A stretch of DNA of 64,000 nt, taken from NCBI RefSeq assembly GCF_009829925.1, contig NZ_SNVJ01000005.1, positions 124,001-188,000 of the forward strand. Direction: 5' to 3'. Source of the DNA: Teichococcus coralli. Its GTDB lineage: Bacteria; Pseudomonadota; Alphaproteobacteria; Acetobacterales; Acetobacteraceae. This document shows positions 1 to 10,088 of this stretch, piece after piece. The notes beneath the pieces are model-generated. The model made no database searches. It worked only from the letters and a program-made list of their open reading frames with translations, and was not told where the DNA came from. Each line of letters starts with the position of its first letter. Position 1 is the stretch's first letter. Both the position numbers and the translations under genes were made by a program.

Positions 1-1
1 G

Positions 2-223
2 ACGGTCAGCCGGCGCCTGGCCACGCATGGCATGCCGGACCCGGACCTGATCATCCGCACCTCCGGCGAGCAGCGGCTCTCGAACTTCCTGCTCTGGCAG
101 GCCGCCTATGCCGAGTTCGTTTTCCTTGACGTCCTGTGGCCGGACTTCGACGCGACCCATCTGGGTCAGGCCCTGGTCGAGTACCGCCGCCGCGTCCGCC
201 GCTTCGGGGTGGGCAGCGGCTGA
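2..223 (+). CDS. uppS: Undecaprenyl diphosphate synthase, C-terminal part (5' truncated by the window edge)
   Basis: Only the last 73 codons are present. UppS is the cis-prenyltransferase that extends farnesyl diphosphate with isopentenyl diphosphate to make the C55 carrier lipid for peptidoglycan and other envelope polymers. The visible part carries the family signature [15 protein letters not shown], which contains the conserved arginine and glutamate of the isopentenyl-diphosphate site, followed by [10 protein letters not shown]. The frame is open back to base 2, so the gene begins outside the window. cdsA starts 2 bases after its TGA, as in the conserved alphaproteobacterial uppS-cdsA-dxr run. 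Confidence 0.95.
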   Translation, partial: TVSRRLATHGMPDPDLIIRTSGEQRLSNFLLWQAAYAEFVFLDVLWPDFDATHLGQALVEYRRRVRRFGVGSG

Positions 224-225
224 GG

Positions 226-1092
226 ATGGGAGCGCCTCCAGGCTCCGAAGCACCGTCGGCGAAGCGCTGGCGCGACCTGAAGAAGCGGGCCATCTCGGCG
301 GCGGTGCTGGGGCCTGGCGCGCTGCTCTGTGCCTGGCTGGGCGCGCTGCCCTGGACGGCGCTGATGGCGCTGGCGGTGGCGCTGCTCTGCTGGGAATGGG
401 TCCGGCTCTGCGGCTTGCGCAGCCGCGCCTGGCCGGGCGCCGCCCTGCCCGCCGTGGTGTTCGTGGCCTGCGCCCTGGCGGTCCTTGAACGGCCGGTGGC
501 CGGGCTGGTGGTTCTCGGGCTGGGCTTCGCGGCCACCTGGGCGACCGTCCCGCGTCTGCATCGCGCCGCCGTGCCTCCCCCGCCGGCGAGCTGGCTTGCC
601 CTGGGCGTGCTCTATATCGGCATCGCCGGCATCGCCCTGATCGAGCTGCGGCACGACAACGAGGCCGGGCGCGGTAACATCCTGTTTCTCTTCTTCGTGG
701 TCTGGGCCAGTGATATCGGTGCCTACATGTTCGGGCGCCTGCTCGGCGGGCCCAAGCTGGCCCCCGCCATCTCCCCCGGAAAGACCTGGTCGGGCGCCAT
801 GGGCGGCCTAGTCTCCACCATGCTTGTCGGCTGGCTCGCCGCCGCCTGGCTGGCGCCGGGCACACCTTCGCTGGTGCGGGTGCTGGGCGTGGCGGCGCTG
901 CTCGGCGTCGCCACCCAGCTCGGCGACCTGCTGGAAAGTGCGGTGAAGCGCCACTTCAAGGTGAAGGACAGTTCGATGTTGATTCCCGGCCATGGTGGCT
1001 TGCTGGACCGGCTGGACGGCCTGATGGCAGCGGCGCCGGTTGCCGCGCTGCTCGCCTTCGCCATCGGCTATGGGGTGCCCCTGTGGCACTAG
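226..1092 (+). CDS. cdsA: Phosphatidate cytidylyltransferase
   Basis: Makes CDP-diacylglycerol from CTP and phosphatidic acid in the inner membrane, the branch point of phospholipid synthesis. The 288-residue protein is a run of hydrophobic segments. Its C-terminal half holds the CdsA signature: SDIGAYMFGRLLGG, SPGKTWSG, LGDLLESAVKR and the final PGHGGLLDRLDGL. An in-frame ATG exists at 136, but it lies inside uppS. The ATG at 226, 2 bases after the uppS stop, gives the usual length and is preferred. The 3' end overlaps dxr by 10 bases, pointing to translational coupling. Confidence 0.95.
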   Translation: MGAPPGSEAPSAKRWRDLKKRAISAAVLGPGALLCAWLGALPWTALMALAVALLCWEWVRLCGLRSRAWPGAALPAVVFVACALAVLERPVAGLVVLGLGFAATWATVPRLHRAAVPPPPASWLALGVLYIGIAGIALIELRHDNEAGRGNILFLFFVVWASDIGAYMFGRLLGGPKLAPAISPGKTWSGAMGGLVSTMLVGWLAAAWLAPGTPSLVRVLGVAALLGVATQLGDLLESAVKRHFKVKDSSMLIPGHGGLLDRLDGLMAAAPVAALLAFAIGYGVPLWH

Positions 1093-2267
1093 GTCTGCCG
1101 GACCGGACGCGCCGCCTCACCATTCTCGGCAGCACGGGCTCGGTGGGCCGCAGCACCGTCGCGCTGCTTGATGCCACACCAGAGGGGAGCTTCGCCGTCG
1201 CCGCGCTGGTGGCAGGGCGTGACGCCGACGCCTTGGCCGAGCAGGCGCTGCGCTTGCGGCCGGACATCGCCGTCCTGGCTGACGAGGCCGCTGCGCCGCG
1301 GTTGCGGGATCGGCTGGCAGGCTCGGGGATAGCTTGGGCCTGCGGCCGGGACGCCGTGCTCGCCGCTGCCGCCATGCCGGCGGACTGGACCATGGCCGCC
1401 ATCGTCGGTGCGGCCGGGCTGGAGCCGACCCTGGCGGCGCTGCGCAACGGCGGCACGCTGGCGCTGGCCAACAAGGAGTCGCTGGTCTGCGCCGGAGAGC
1501 TCGTGATGCGCGCCGTGCGCGAGGCCGGCGCGACGCTGCTGCCGGTGGATTCCGAGCACAACGCCATTTTCCAGACCCTGGACGCGCGCGACCCTGCGGC
1601 GGTGGAGCAGATCGTGCTCACCGCCTCCGGTGGGCCGTTCCGCGAGATGCCCCTGGAGCGCATGGCCCGTGTCACGCCCGAAGAGGCCGTGCGCCATCCC
1701 GTCTGGTCCATGGGCGCCAAGATCAGCGTCGACTCCGCCACCATGATGAACAAGGGCCTGGAGCTGATCGAGGCGGCGCGGCTTTTCCCGGTGCCGGAGC
1801 CGCGCATCGGTGTGCTCGTGCATCCCCAGTCGGCCGTGCATGGCATGGTGCAGTATGCCGATGGATCGCTGCTCGCCCAGCTCGGCACGCCGGACATGCG
1901 CACGCCCATCGCGCACGCCTTGGCCTGGCCGCGCCGCATGTCGGTGGACCTGCCGCGGCTCGACCTCGCGGCGCTGGCCCGGCTGGAGTTCCACGCGCCT
2001 GATATGAATCGTTTCCCCGCCTTGCGCCTCGCGCGCGAGGCCTTGCGGGCGGGGGCGGGGGCCACCACCATCTTGAATGCCGCGAACGAAGTGGCCGTCG
2101 GGCTGTTCCTGCAGCGGCGGCTCGGCTTCCTCGACATCGCCGCGGTGGTGGAGGAGACGCTGGCGGCGCTGGGCGCGCCGGACGTGCCCGACCTCGCCGC
2201 GGTGCTGGCGTTGGACGGCGCCGCGAGGCAGGATGCCTCGGCCCGCGCGGCACGCCGCGCGGCCTGA
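1083..2267 (+). CDS. dxr: 1-deoxy-D-xylulose 5-phosphate reductoisomerase
   Basis: Second step of the MEP pathway: rearranges and reduces DXP to methylerythritol 4-phosphate with NADPH, feeding the isoprenoids that UppS uses. The 394-residue protein begins with the NADPH-binding ILGSTGSVGRST. It also shows NKESLVCAGE, VDSEHNAIFQ (metal-ligand region), ASGGPFRE, SMGAKISVDSATMMNKGLE and NAANEVAV. The start is GTG at 1083, inside the end of cdsA. A 60-base gap with a 7-bp hairpin separates it from rseP. Confidence 0.97.
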   Translation: MALGLPDRTRRLTILGSTGSVGRSTVALLDATPEGSFAVAALVAGRDADALAEQALRLRPDIAVLADEAAAPRLRDRLAGSGIAWACGRDAVLAAAAMPADWTMAAIVGAAGLEPTLAALRNGGTLALANKESLVCAGELVMRAVREAGATLLPVDSEHNAIFQTLDARDPAAVEQIVLTASGGPFREMPLERMARVTPEEAVRHPVWSMGAKISVDSATMMNKGLELIEAARLFPVPEPRIGVLVHPQSAVHGMVQYADGSLLAQLGTPDMRTPIAHALAWPRRMSVDLPRLDLAALARLEFHAPDMNRFPALRLAREALRAGAGATTILNAANEVAVGLFLQRRLGFLDIAAVVEETLAALGAPDVPDLAAVLALDGAARQDASARAARRAA

Positions 2268-2279
2268 ACACGCCCCGGT

Positions 2280-2303
2280 TCCCTGCTGCCCGCGGCGCAG
2301 GGA
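2280..2303 (+). other. Small hairpin between dxr and rseP
   Basis: TCCCTGC (2280-2286) and GCAGGGA (2297-2303) form a 7-bp stem with a 10-base loop, flanked by further GC-rich complementarity. There is no U-tract. It lies inside an apparently continuous operon just upstream of the rseP ribosome-binding site, so it may only partly attenuate transcription or may protect an mRNA end. Confidence 0.3.
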
Positions 2304-2327
2304 CGGCCCGGGCAGGAGAACGCGATC

Positions 2328-3437
<1,110 letters not shown>

Positions 3438-3520
3438 CGCGGCGGGCGGCGTCTCGGTACTTCAATCGCAGCTTGCGCGCCACTCGCTAACAGACTGAAA
3501 AATTTCCTGATCCGCGAGAT

Positions 3521-3552
3521 CGCCCCGCTCCCCCTCAGGGGGTGGCGGGGCG
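3521..3552 (+). other. Near-perfect GC hairpin between rseP and bamA
   Basis: The two arms flanking a short loop at about 3536 are almost fully complementary over 15-16 bases (CGCCCCGC...GCGGGGCG outside, CCCCCT/AGGGGG inside, one irregularity). No U-tract follows. It sits in a 212-base gap, the largest inside the envelope cluster, and may separate bamA from the upstream genes or tune read-through. Confidence 0.4.
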
Positions 3553-3649
3553 TCGCGTTCCCGGCTAGTCTCCGCCGCCCGAAGCCCCTGTTCGCGGGGG
3601 TTCCAAGGCCTTTCTCCTGGCCCCCATCAACCGGCCCCGGATCCGACCT

Positions 3650-5986
3650 TTGCACGCCACCCGCGCCCTTCTGCTCGCCGCCACCTGCCTCGTGCCCGTG
3701 CTGATGCCGCCCGAGGCCGTCGCACAGCCGCGCAACGCGCCGCGCCGCGCCGCCCAGCCCGCGCGGCAGCCCGCGGGGCCGGTGGTCAGCCAGATCGAGG
3801 TGCAGGGCAACCAGCGCATCGAGGCCGATACCGTCCGGTCCTACATGCTGCTCCAGCCCGGCGACGCCTACGATGATGCGCGCGCCGACCGCAGTCTGCG
3901 CACCCTCTTCGCGACCGGCCTGTTCAAGGACGTGCGGATCAGCCGCCAGGGCGACCGCGTGATCGTGCAGGTCCAGGAGAACCCGATCGTCAACCAGGTG
4001 GCCTTCGAGGGGAACAGCAAGCTCTCGGACGACACGCTGCGGCCCGAGATCCAGCTCCGCCCACGCGCCGTCTTCACCCCTGCCGCGGCCCAGGCCGACC
4101 GGCAGCGCCTGCTGGAGCTCTATGCGCGCCGCGGCCGCTTCGCCGCCCGGGTCGAGCCGAAGATCATCGAGCGCGACCAGAACCGGGTGGACGTCGTCTT
4201 CGAGGTCACGGAGGGCGATGCCGCGCTGATCAGCCGGATCAACTTCGTCGGCAACGAGAATTACTCCGACAGCCGGCTGAAGGAGGTCGTCGCTTCCAAG
4301 GAGGCGGCCTGGTACCGCCCCTTCAGCTCCGCCGATACCTATGAGCCGGAGCGGCTGAACTTCGACCGGGAGCTGCTGCGGCGCTTCTACCTGCGCGAGG
4401 GCTTCGCCGACGTGAGCATCACCGGCGGCGCCGCTGAGCTGGCGCCGGACCGCAGCGGCTTCTTCGTGACCTACACGATCAACGAGGGGCCGCGCTACCG
4501 TGTCGGCGACGTCGAGATCAAGTCCAGCCTCCGCAATGTCGGCCCGGAGCGGCTGCGGCGGGTCATGGAGATCTACAAGGGCGACTGGTACGACGGCGAT
4601 GCCATCGAGCGCACGACCGAGGCGCTGACCGACGAGGCGAACCTTGCCGGCGCCCCCTTTGTCGAGGTCGAGCCAAAGATCACGCGCGATCGCGAGAAGC
4701 ACCTCGTCAACATCGTCTTCGACGTGCACGAGGGAAGCCGCGCCTATGTCGAGCGCATCGACATCACCGGCAACACCCGCACGCAGGACCGGGTGATCCG
4801 CCGCGAGTTCCGTCTTGCCGAAGGCGACGCCTTCAATGCCGCGCAGTTGCGCCGGTCGCGCCAGCGCATCCGTGACCTCGGCTTCTTCAACGACGTGCAG
4901 GTCAATCCGGTGCCCGGCTCGGCGCCCGACCGGGTGGTGCTGAACACCCAGGTTTCCGAGCGCGCCACCGGCGAGATCTCGCTGGGCGGCGGCTACTCGA
5001 CCGATGCGGGCGCCCTGGCCGATTTCGGCCTGCGCGAGCGCAACATCGTCGGTACCGGCGTGGATGCGCGGTTCAACACCACCATCGCGCAGCGCCGCAG
5101 CCAGGTGGACATCTCGGTCACCGATCCGGCCTTCCTCGACCGCAACCTCTCGGTTGGCGCCGATGTGTTCTACATCGTGCGCGACCTGACGGATTACTCG
5201 GGCTTCGAGGAGCGCCGCGCCGGCTTCAGCCTGCGCGCCGGCTACGAGTTCAACGAGCGCCTGCGCCAGTCCTGGGCCTATACGCTGTCGCGCCGCAACG
5301 TGTTCAACGTGGACAGTGACGCGAGCCGCTACATCCAGGAGCAGAAGGGCGTCACCGTCCTGTCGCAGATCGGCCAGACGCTGACCTACGACACGCGCGA
5401 TTCCCGCCTCGACCCGCACAGCGGCTATGTGGTGCGCCTGGGCACCGACCTCGCCGGCCTTGGCGGCGATGTCAGCTACGTCCGCATGCGGCTGGACGGC
5501 ACCTACTACATTCCCTTCGAGCGCTGGCTCGGCAATCCCGACTACGTGCTCGCGATCTCGGCCGGCGCAGGTCACCTCGTGACCTACGGCGGCAAGGATG
5601 AGCGGATCATCGACCGCTTCTTCCTGGGCGGCGAGAACCTGCGCGGCTTCGCCGTGGCCGGTGCCGGCCCGCACGACACCTCCACGGGGGATTCGCTCGG
5701 CGGCCGCACCATCTGGACGCAAAGCACGGAGATGCGCTTCCCGCTCCCCGGCGTGCCGTCCGAACTCGGCCTGCTCGGCCGCGCCTTCGTGGATGTCGGC
5801 TCGCTGAGCGGGTCCGTGGACGACCCGGTGGTCGCCGACGATGCCTCGCCCCGCGTCGGCGCCGGCGTCGGCATCTCCTGGCGCAGCCCCTTCGGGCTGA
5901 TCAACATCGACCTGGCGCAGGCCGTGGTGAAGAAGCCCTACGACGACACGCAGGTCTTCCGCTTCGGCTTCGGCACGCGCTTCTGA
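3650..5986 (+). CDS. bamA: Outer membrane protein assembly factor BamA
   Basis: Central subunit of the BAM complex, which inserts beta-barrel proteins into the outer membrane. The 778-residue protein starts with a signal peptide cleaved after about residue 25 (AVAQ). Five POTRA repeats follow, each opening with a strand and GN-type turn: IEVQGNQRI, VAFEGNSKL, INFVGNENY, VGDVEIKS, IDITGNTRT. They cover roughly residues 45-430. A barrel domain of about 345 residues ends in a phenylalanine (FGFGTRF), the usual outer-membrane sorting signal. The start is TTG at 3650; no in-frame ATG precedes the signal peptide. Confidence 0.96.
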   Translation: MHATRALLLAATCLVPVLMPPEAVAQPRNAPRRAAQPARQPAGPVVSQIEVQGNQRIEADTVRSYMLLQPGDAYDDARADRSLRTLFATGLFKDVRISRQGDRVIVQVQENPIVNQVAFEGNSKLSDDTLRPEIQLRPRAVFTPAAAQADRQRLLELYARRGRFAARVEPKIIERDQNRVDVVFEVTEGDAALISRINFVGNENYSDSRLKEVVASKEAAWYRPFSSADTYEPERLNFDRELLRRFYLREGFADVSITGGAAELAPDRSGFFVTYTINEGPRYRVGDVEIKSSLRNVGPERLRRVMEIYKGDWYDGDAIERTTEALTDEANLAGAPFVEVEPKITRDREKHLVNIVFDVHEGSRAYVERIDITGNTRTQDRVIRREFRLAEGDAFNAAQLRRSRQRIRDLGFFNDVQVNPVPGSAPDRVVLNTQVSERATGEISLGGGYSTDAGALADFGLRERNIVGTGVDARFNTTIAQRRSQVDISVTDPAFLDRNLSVGADVFYIVRDLTDYSGFEERRAGFSLRAGYEFNERLRQSWAYTLSRRNVFNVDSDASRYIQEQKGVTVLSQIGQTLTYDTRDSRLDPHSGYVVRLGTDLAGLGGDVSYVRMRLDGTYYIPFERWLGNPDYVLAISAGAGHLVTYGGKDERIIDRFFLGGENLRGFAVAGAGPHDTSTGDSLGGRTIWTQSTEMRFPLPGVPSELGLLGRAFVDVGSLSGSVDDPVVADDASPRVGAGVGISWRSPFGLINIDLAQAVVKKPYDDTQVFRFGFGTRF

Positions 5987-6009
5987 GTTTCCGTACGGAG
6001 TTTACCCAA

Positions 6010-6753
6010 ATGGCCCGACGCGCTTCCACCGCGCTTGCGGCGGTCCTGCTGTCTTCCGCGCTGATCCCGGGAGGGGCGGCGTTCGCGCAGCAGCAGGAAT
6101 GGTTCGTTCCCAACCAGCAGTCCGGGCAGCCGCAGCGTCCCGCGCCGCAGCGCCAGGCTCCGCCGCAGCGGGCAGTGCAGCCCAACCCGGCCCCGCTGCC
6201 GGCCGGCGAGCAGCCGCCGGCCGCCGTTATCGGCATTGTTGACGTGCCGGCGGTGCAGCGGGACTCCACCGCTTTCAACCAGGTGCGGGAGGAGATCGAG
6301 AAGCGGCGCCAGAAGCTGAACGACGACCTGCAGCGCGAGCAGGCCCGCTGGCGCGAGGAGCAGCAGGCGCTGGCGAACCAGCGCAGCGGCCTCTCCCCGG
6401 AGGATCTGCGTGCGAAGGAGCGCGACCTGCAGGAGCGCGTGACCGACGCCCAGCGCGTCTTCCGCGACCGCTCGCGCGACATCGAGCAGGCGGCGCAGCA
6501 GGCGCTACAGCAGATCGAGCAGGCGCTGGCGGTGGTGATCCGGCAGGTCGCGGCCAGCCGCAAGGTGAACCTCGTGCTGCCGCGTCCGCTGGTGATCTAC
6601 AACGAGCCGCCCTTCGACCTCTCGCAGGAGGTCTCGACGCAGCTCAACAAGGTACTGAAGTCGGTCAAGGTCGCGGCGGAGGAGAACACGGCGCCGACAC
6701 CGGCGCCGGCCGCCAGCCGTCCCGCCCAGGGCCAGCAGCAGAAGCGGAACTGA
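6010..6753 (+). CDS. skp: OmpH/Skp-family periplasmic chaperone
   Basis: Periplasmic holdase that escorts unfolded outer-membrane proteins to BamA. At 247 residues it is much longer than enterobacterial Skp (about 160). A signal peptide runs to about residue 26 (AAFAQ), followed by a Gln/Pro-rich linker to about 70. The conserved core begins at IGIVDV, and a charged helical coiled coil covers about 95-175. The last 25 residues are Ala/Pro-rich. The ATG has ACGGAG upstream and lies 24 bases after bamA, which fits its role. Length and linker are typical of alphaproteobacterial OmpH proteins. Confidence 0.9.
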   Translation: MARRASTALAAVLLSSALIPGGAAFAQQQEWFVPNQQSGQPQRPAPQRQAPPQRAVQPNPAPLPAGEQPPAAVIGIVDVPAVQRDSTAFNQVREEIEKRRQKLNDDLQREQARWREEQQALANQRSGLSPEDLRAKERDLQERVTDAQRVFRDRSRDIEQAAQQALQQIEQALAVVIRQVAASRKVNLVLPRPLVIYNEPPFDLSQEVSTQLNKVLKSVKVAAEENTAPTPAPAASRPAQGQQQKRN

Positions 6754-6757
6754 GGCC

Positions 6758-7849
6758 GTGGCCGCCGACCCGCGCTTCCATCCGGCCGCCGGTCCTTTCG
6801 CGCTTGCGCAGGTGGCCGAGGCGGGGGCGGCGCAGCTCCGCGGCGATGGCGAGCGGCGCTTCCGCGACGTGGCGCCGCTGGACGCCGCGGGACCGGAAGA
6901 GGTCGCCTTTCTCGATGGGCGCCGCAACCTGAAGGCCATGCAGGCCAGCCGTGCCGGTGCCGTGGTGCTGCGGCCGGAATTCGCCGAGGCGGTGCCGGAA
7001 GGCTGCGCGGCGTTGGTGAGCCCGGCGCCCCCCCTGGCCTTCGCGCGCATCGCCGCGCTGTTCCACCCGGCGCCCCTGCTGGTGCCGGGCATCCACCCCA
7101 CCGCCAGCGTGGCGCCCGACGCGGTGCTTGGCGAAGGCAGCGAAGTCGGCCCTTATGCCGTTGTCGGTGCCGGCGCGGTCCTGGGCGCCCGCGCCTATGT
7201 CGGTCCGCACGCCGTTGTCGGCTCCGGCTGCGTCTTCGGCGACGATGCCCGCATTCATGCTCATGCCAGCGCGATCTGCTGCCTCGCGGGGCACCGGGTC
7301 ACCCTGCATCATGGTGCGCGGGTCGGGCAGGAGGGCTTCGGCTTCGCGCCCACGCCGGAGGGCCGCTTCGTCACCATTCCACAGCTCGGACGGGTGGTGC
7401 TCGGCGACGAGGTGGAGATCGGCGCCAACGCCTGCGTGGACCGCGGCGCGCTCGGCGACACCGTGCTGGGGGCGGGCACCCGGCTCGACAACCTGGTGCA
7501 GATCGGTCACAACGTTGTCACGGGCCGCGGCTGCGTGATTGTTGCACAGGTCGGCATCTCTGGCTCGACGCGCCTGGGCGACCACGTGACCATTGCCGGC
7601 CAGGCGGGGCTGACGGGCCATCTGAACATCGGCTCCCGGGCGCGGATCGGTGCCCAGGCCGGAGTGCAGAGCGACATCCCCCCCGGCCAGGATGTGACGG
7701 GATCGCCGGCCATGCCGGTCAAGGATGCCTTGCGAGCGGCACTCTACCTGCGGAAAGTGGGCGCCCGCCGGGCGGCGGAAGCCGGTTCCTTGCAGGACCG
7801 CGCAGATCAGAAGGGGCCGCCCGGCGGGCGGTCGGGACAGACGGACTAA
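6758..7849 (+). CDS. lpxD: UDP-3-O-(3-hydroxyacyl)glucosamine N-acyltransferase
   Basis: Third step of lipid A synthesis: adds the N-linked hydroxyacyl chain from acyl-ACP to UDP-3-O-acylglucosamine. The 363-residue protein has an N-terminal uridine-binding domain. A left-handed beta-helix of hexapeptide repeats runs from about residue 110 to 310, with the catalytic histidine in LVQIGHNVVTG. The C-terminal helix is followed by a Gly/Arg-rich tail. The start is GTG at 6758, four bases after the skp stop. fabZ follows after 6 bases. Confidence 0.96.
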   Translation: MAADPRFHPAAGPFALAQVAEAGAAQLRGDGERRFRDVAPLDAAGPEEVAFLDGRRNLKAMQASRAGAVVLRPEFAEAVPEGCAALVSPAPPLAFARIAALFHPAPLLVPGIHPTASVAPDAVLGEGSEVGPYAVVGAGAVLGARAYVGPHAVVGSGCVFGDDARIHAHASAICCLAGHRVTLHHGARVGQEGFGFAPTPEGRFVTIPQLGRVVLGDEVEIGANACVDRGALGDTVLGAGTRLDNLVQIGHNVVTGRGCVIVAQVGISGSTRLGDHVTIAGQAGLTGHLNIGSRARIGAQAGVQSDIPPGQDVTGSPAMPVKDALRAALYLRKVGARRAAEAGSLQDRADQKGPPGGRSGQTD

Positions 7850-7855
7850 ACGCAC

Positions 7856-8344
7856 ATGGACCAGCAAGAACAGACCGGCTCCGATCCGGCGGCGAAGCAG
7901 AGTCTGGAGGTTTGCGACATCGCCCGCATCATGCGGGCGATTCCGCACCGCTACCCGTTCCTGATGGTCGACCGCGTGGTCGAAATGGCGCTCGGCGAGA
8001 GCGCGATCGGCATCAAGAACGTCACCATCAACGAAAACTACTTCCAAGGGCACTTCCCGGCGCATCCAGTGATGCCGGGCGTGCTGATCATCGAGGCCAT
8101 GGCGCAAACCGCCGCCGTTCTGGTGGTCGAGACGCTGGGGCCAAGCGCCCAGGGCAAGCTGGTCTATTTCATGAGCGTCGAGAACGCCAAGTTCCGTCGC
8201 CCGGTCGGCCCTGGCGACCAGCTGCGCATCCATATCCAGAAGGAGCGCTCGCGAGGGAACGTCTGGAAATTCAATGCCTTGGCCCGAGTCGATGGCGTCG
8301 TGGTGGCCGAGGCCAGCTACGCCGCGATGATCCTGGACCGCTGA
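7856..8344 (+). CDS. fabZ: 3-hydroxyacyl-[acyl-carrier-protein] dehydratase FabZ
   Basis: Hot-dog-fold dehydratase that converts 3-hydroxyacyl-ACP to enoyl-ACP, drawing on the same hydroxyacyl-ACP pool as LpxA and LpxD. The 162-residue protein has HRYPFLMVDRV at 31-41 and GHFPAHPVMPGVLIIEAMAQ at 65-84, with catalytic His66 and Glu80. The ATG is 6 bases after lpxD. Position between lpxD and lpxA is the conserved arrangement. Confidence 0.97.
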   Translation: MDQQEQTGSDPAAKQSLEVCDIARIMRAIPHRYPFLMVDRVVEMALGESAIGIKNVTINENYFQGHFPAHPVMPGVLIIEAMAQTAAVLVVETLGPSAQGKLVYFMSVENAKFRRPVGPGDQLRIHIQKERSRGNVWKFNALARVDGVVVAEASYAAMILDR

Positions 8345-8355
8345 TCGGAATACGT

Positions 8356-9216
8356 GTGAGCGTGACGCAGACAGAGCGCGGAATTCACCCTTCCGCCGAG
8401 ATCCACCCCACCGCCATCGTCGCGCCCGGCGCGGCCATCGGGCCCGGCTGCCGTATCGGGCCGTTCTGCATCATCGGCGCCGAGGTGACGCTGGGCGAGG
8501 GCGTGGTGCTCGACTCCCATGTCTCCGTGGACGGGATCGCCGAGATCGGCGCGGGCGTGCGTGTCAGCCCCTTCGCCACCATCGGGCATTTGCCGCAGGA
8601 CCTGAAGTACAAGGGCCAGCCGACCCGCGTGGTGGTCGGCGCCGGCACCATGGTGCGCGAGCATGCCACCATCCATCGGGGCAGCGTGGGCGGCCACGGC
8701 GTGACGACGGTCGGGCCGGACTGCCTGATCATGGTCAACGCCCATGTCGGGCATGACTGCACGCTGGACCACCACGTCATCCTGGCGAACAACGTCATGC
8801 TCGGCGGGCATGTGGCGATCGCCGACACCGTTTTCGTCGGCGGCGGCGCGGCGATCCACCAGTTCGTCCGCATCGGCCGGCAGGTGGTGGTCGGCGGCAT
8901 GAGCGGCGTCGAGGCGGATGTCATTCCCTTCGGTGCCGTGATGGGCAACCGTGCCCGGCTGACCGGCCTGAACCTGATCGGCCTGAAGCGCCGCGGCTTC
9001 CCGCGCAGCCAGATCGGCACCCTGCGCGCCGCCTACCGCAGCCTGTTCCGCACCGCGGGCGCCTTCCAGGGCCGGGTGGAAGCCACCGAGGCCGCTTTCG
9101 GCGAGGACCCGGTGGTGCGCGAGATCCTGGCCTTCATCCGCGCCGACAGCCATCGCGGCCTCTGCCGCGCGGGCCGCGAGATGCTGGAGGATGAGGACGC
9201 CGAGGCCGAGGCCTGA
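8356..9216 (+). CDS. lpxA: UDP-N-acetylglucosamine O-acyltransferase
   Basis: First step of lipid A synthesis: transfers a hydroxyacyl chain from ACP to UDP-GlcNAc. The 286-residue product is a left-handed beta-helix of hexapeptide repeats (residues about 10-190) with the catalytic His in NAHVGHDC (His133). A helical C-terminal domain includes GLKRRGF. The open frame extends far upstream into fabZ, so I place the start at GTG 8356, 11 bases after the fabZ stop; GTG 8362 is an alternative. The ribosome-binding site is weak, suggesting coupling to fabZ. Confidence 0.94.
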   Translation: MSVTQTERGIHPSAEIHPTAIVAPGAAIGPGCRIGPFCIIGAEVTLGEGVVLDSHVSVDGIAEIGAGVRVSPFATIGHLPQDLKYKGQPTRVVVGAGTMVREHATIHRGSVGGHGVTTVGPDCLIMVNAHVGHDCTLDHHVILANNVMLGGHVAIADTVFVGGGAAIHQFVRIGRQVVVGGMSGVEADVIPFGAVMGNRARLTGLNLIGLKRRGFPRSQIGTLRAAYRSLFRTAGAFQGRVEATEAAFGEDPVVREILAFIRADSHRGLCRAGREMLEDEDAEAEA

Positions 9217-9220
9217 GGCC

Positions 9221-10072
9221 ATGGGTGCGCCGCTCGGCATGATCGTCGGCGGCGGGCTGCTGCCGCAGCGGGCGGCCGCTGCCGCGGCGGCCGCCGGCCG
9301 GATGCCGCATGTCGTGATCCTGGAAGGCTTCGGGAATCCCGCCGACTACGCCGGCTACCCGCACATCGTCTGCCGCCTTGGCGCCGGCGGTCAGATGCTG
9401 GAATGGCTGCGCGGCTCCGGCGCGCGCGACCTGGTGCTCGCCGGCAGGGTGACCCGGCCGAGCTTTTTCGCTCTGCGGCCTGATGCCGGCGCGGCGCGGC
9501 TGCTGCCGCGCATCGGGGTCAAGGCCTTCGGCGGCGACGACTCCCTGCTTCAGGCGGTGCTCGGCGTGCTGCGGGAGGAAGGCTTCAACCCGATGCCGGC
9601 GCAGGACGTGATGCGGGAGCTGCTGGTGGCCGAGCCCGCCGCCTTGACCTCCCTCCTTCCCGACGAGGCGGCACGCCAGGACATCCGCCGCGGCATTGCC
9701 GTGGTGCGGGCGCTGGGCGCCGCCGATATCGGCCAGTGCACGGTGGTGCAGCAGGGGCTGGTGCTGGCGGTGGAAGCCATCGAGGGCACCGATGCCATGC
9801 TTGCCCGCGCCGGGTCACTGCGCCGCGAGGGACCGGGCGGCGTGCTGGTGAAGATCCTGAAGCCGGGGCAGGATCGCCGCGTTGATCTGCCGACCATTGG
9901 GCCGGACACCGTGGCCGGTGCCGCCGCAGCTGGGCTGCGTGGCATTGCCATCGAGGCGAACGGCACCATCGTGGTGGATCGGGCGGCGACCGTCGCGGCG
10001 GCCGAGGCGGCGGGCCTGTTCCTGATCGCCCTCGACCCGGCCGCGCTGGTCTGGTCTGAACCGCATTCCTGA
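9221..10072 (+). CDS. lpxI: UDP-2,3-diacylglucosamine pyrophosphatase LpxI (DUF1009)
   Basis: Hydrolyses UDP-2,3-diacylglucosamine to lipid X, the fourth lipid A step. LpxI replaces the unrelated metallophosphoesterase LpxH in alphaproteobacteria. The 283-residue protein has the N-terminal glycine motif [24 protein letters not shown], the central GDDSLLQAV, and near the C-terminus [18 protein letters not shown] and [11 protein letters not shown]. The ATG lies 4 bases after the lpxA stop. lpxB, which often follows, is absent here; a VOC gene comes next. Confidence 0.93.
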   Translation: MGAPLGMIVGGGLLPQRAAAAAAAAGRMPHVVILEGFGNPADYAGYPHIVCRLGAGGQMLEWLRGSGARDLVLAGRVTRPSFFALRPDAGAARLLPRIGVKAFGGDDSLLQAVLGVLREEGFNPMPAQDVMRELLVAEPAALTSLLPDEAARQDIRRGIAVVRALGAADIGQCTVVQQGLVLAVEAIEGTDAMLARAGSLRREGPGGVLVKILKPGQDRRVDLPTIGPDTVAGAAAAGLRGIAIEANGTIVVDRAATVAAAEAAGLFLIALDPAALVWSEPHS

Positions 10073-10088
10073 CGGAGGAGAACCGCGC

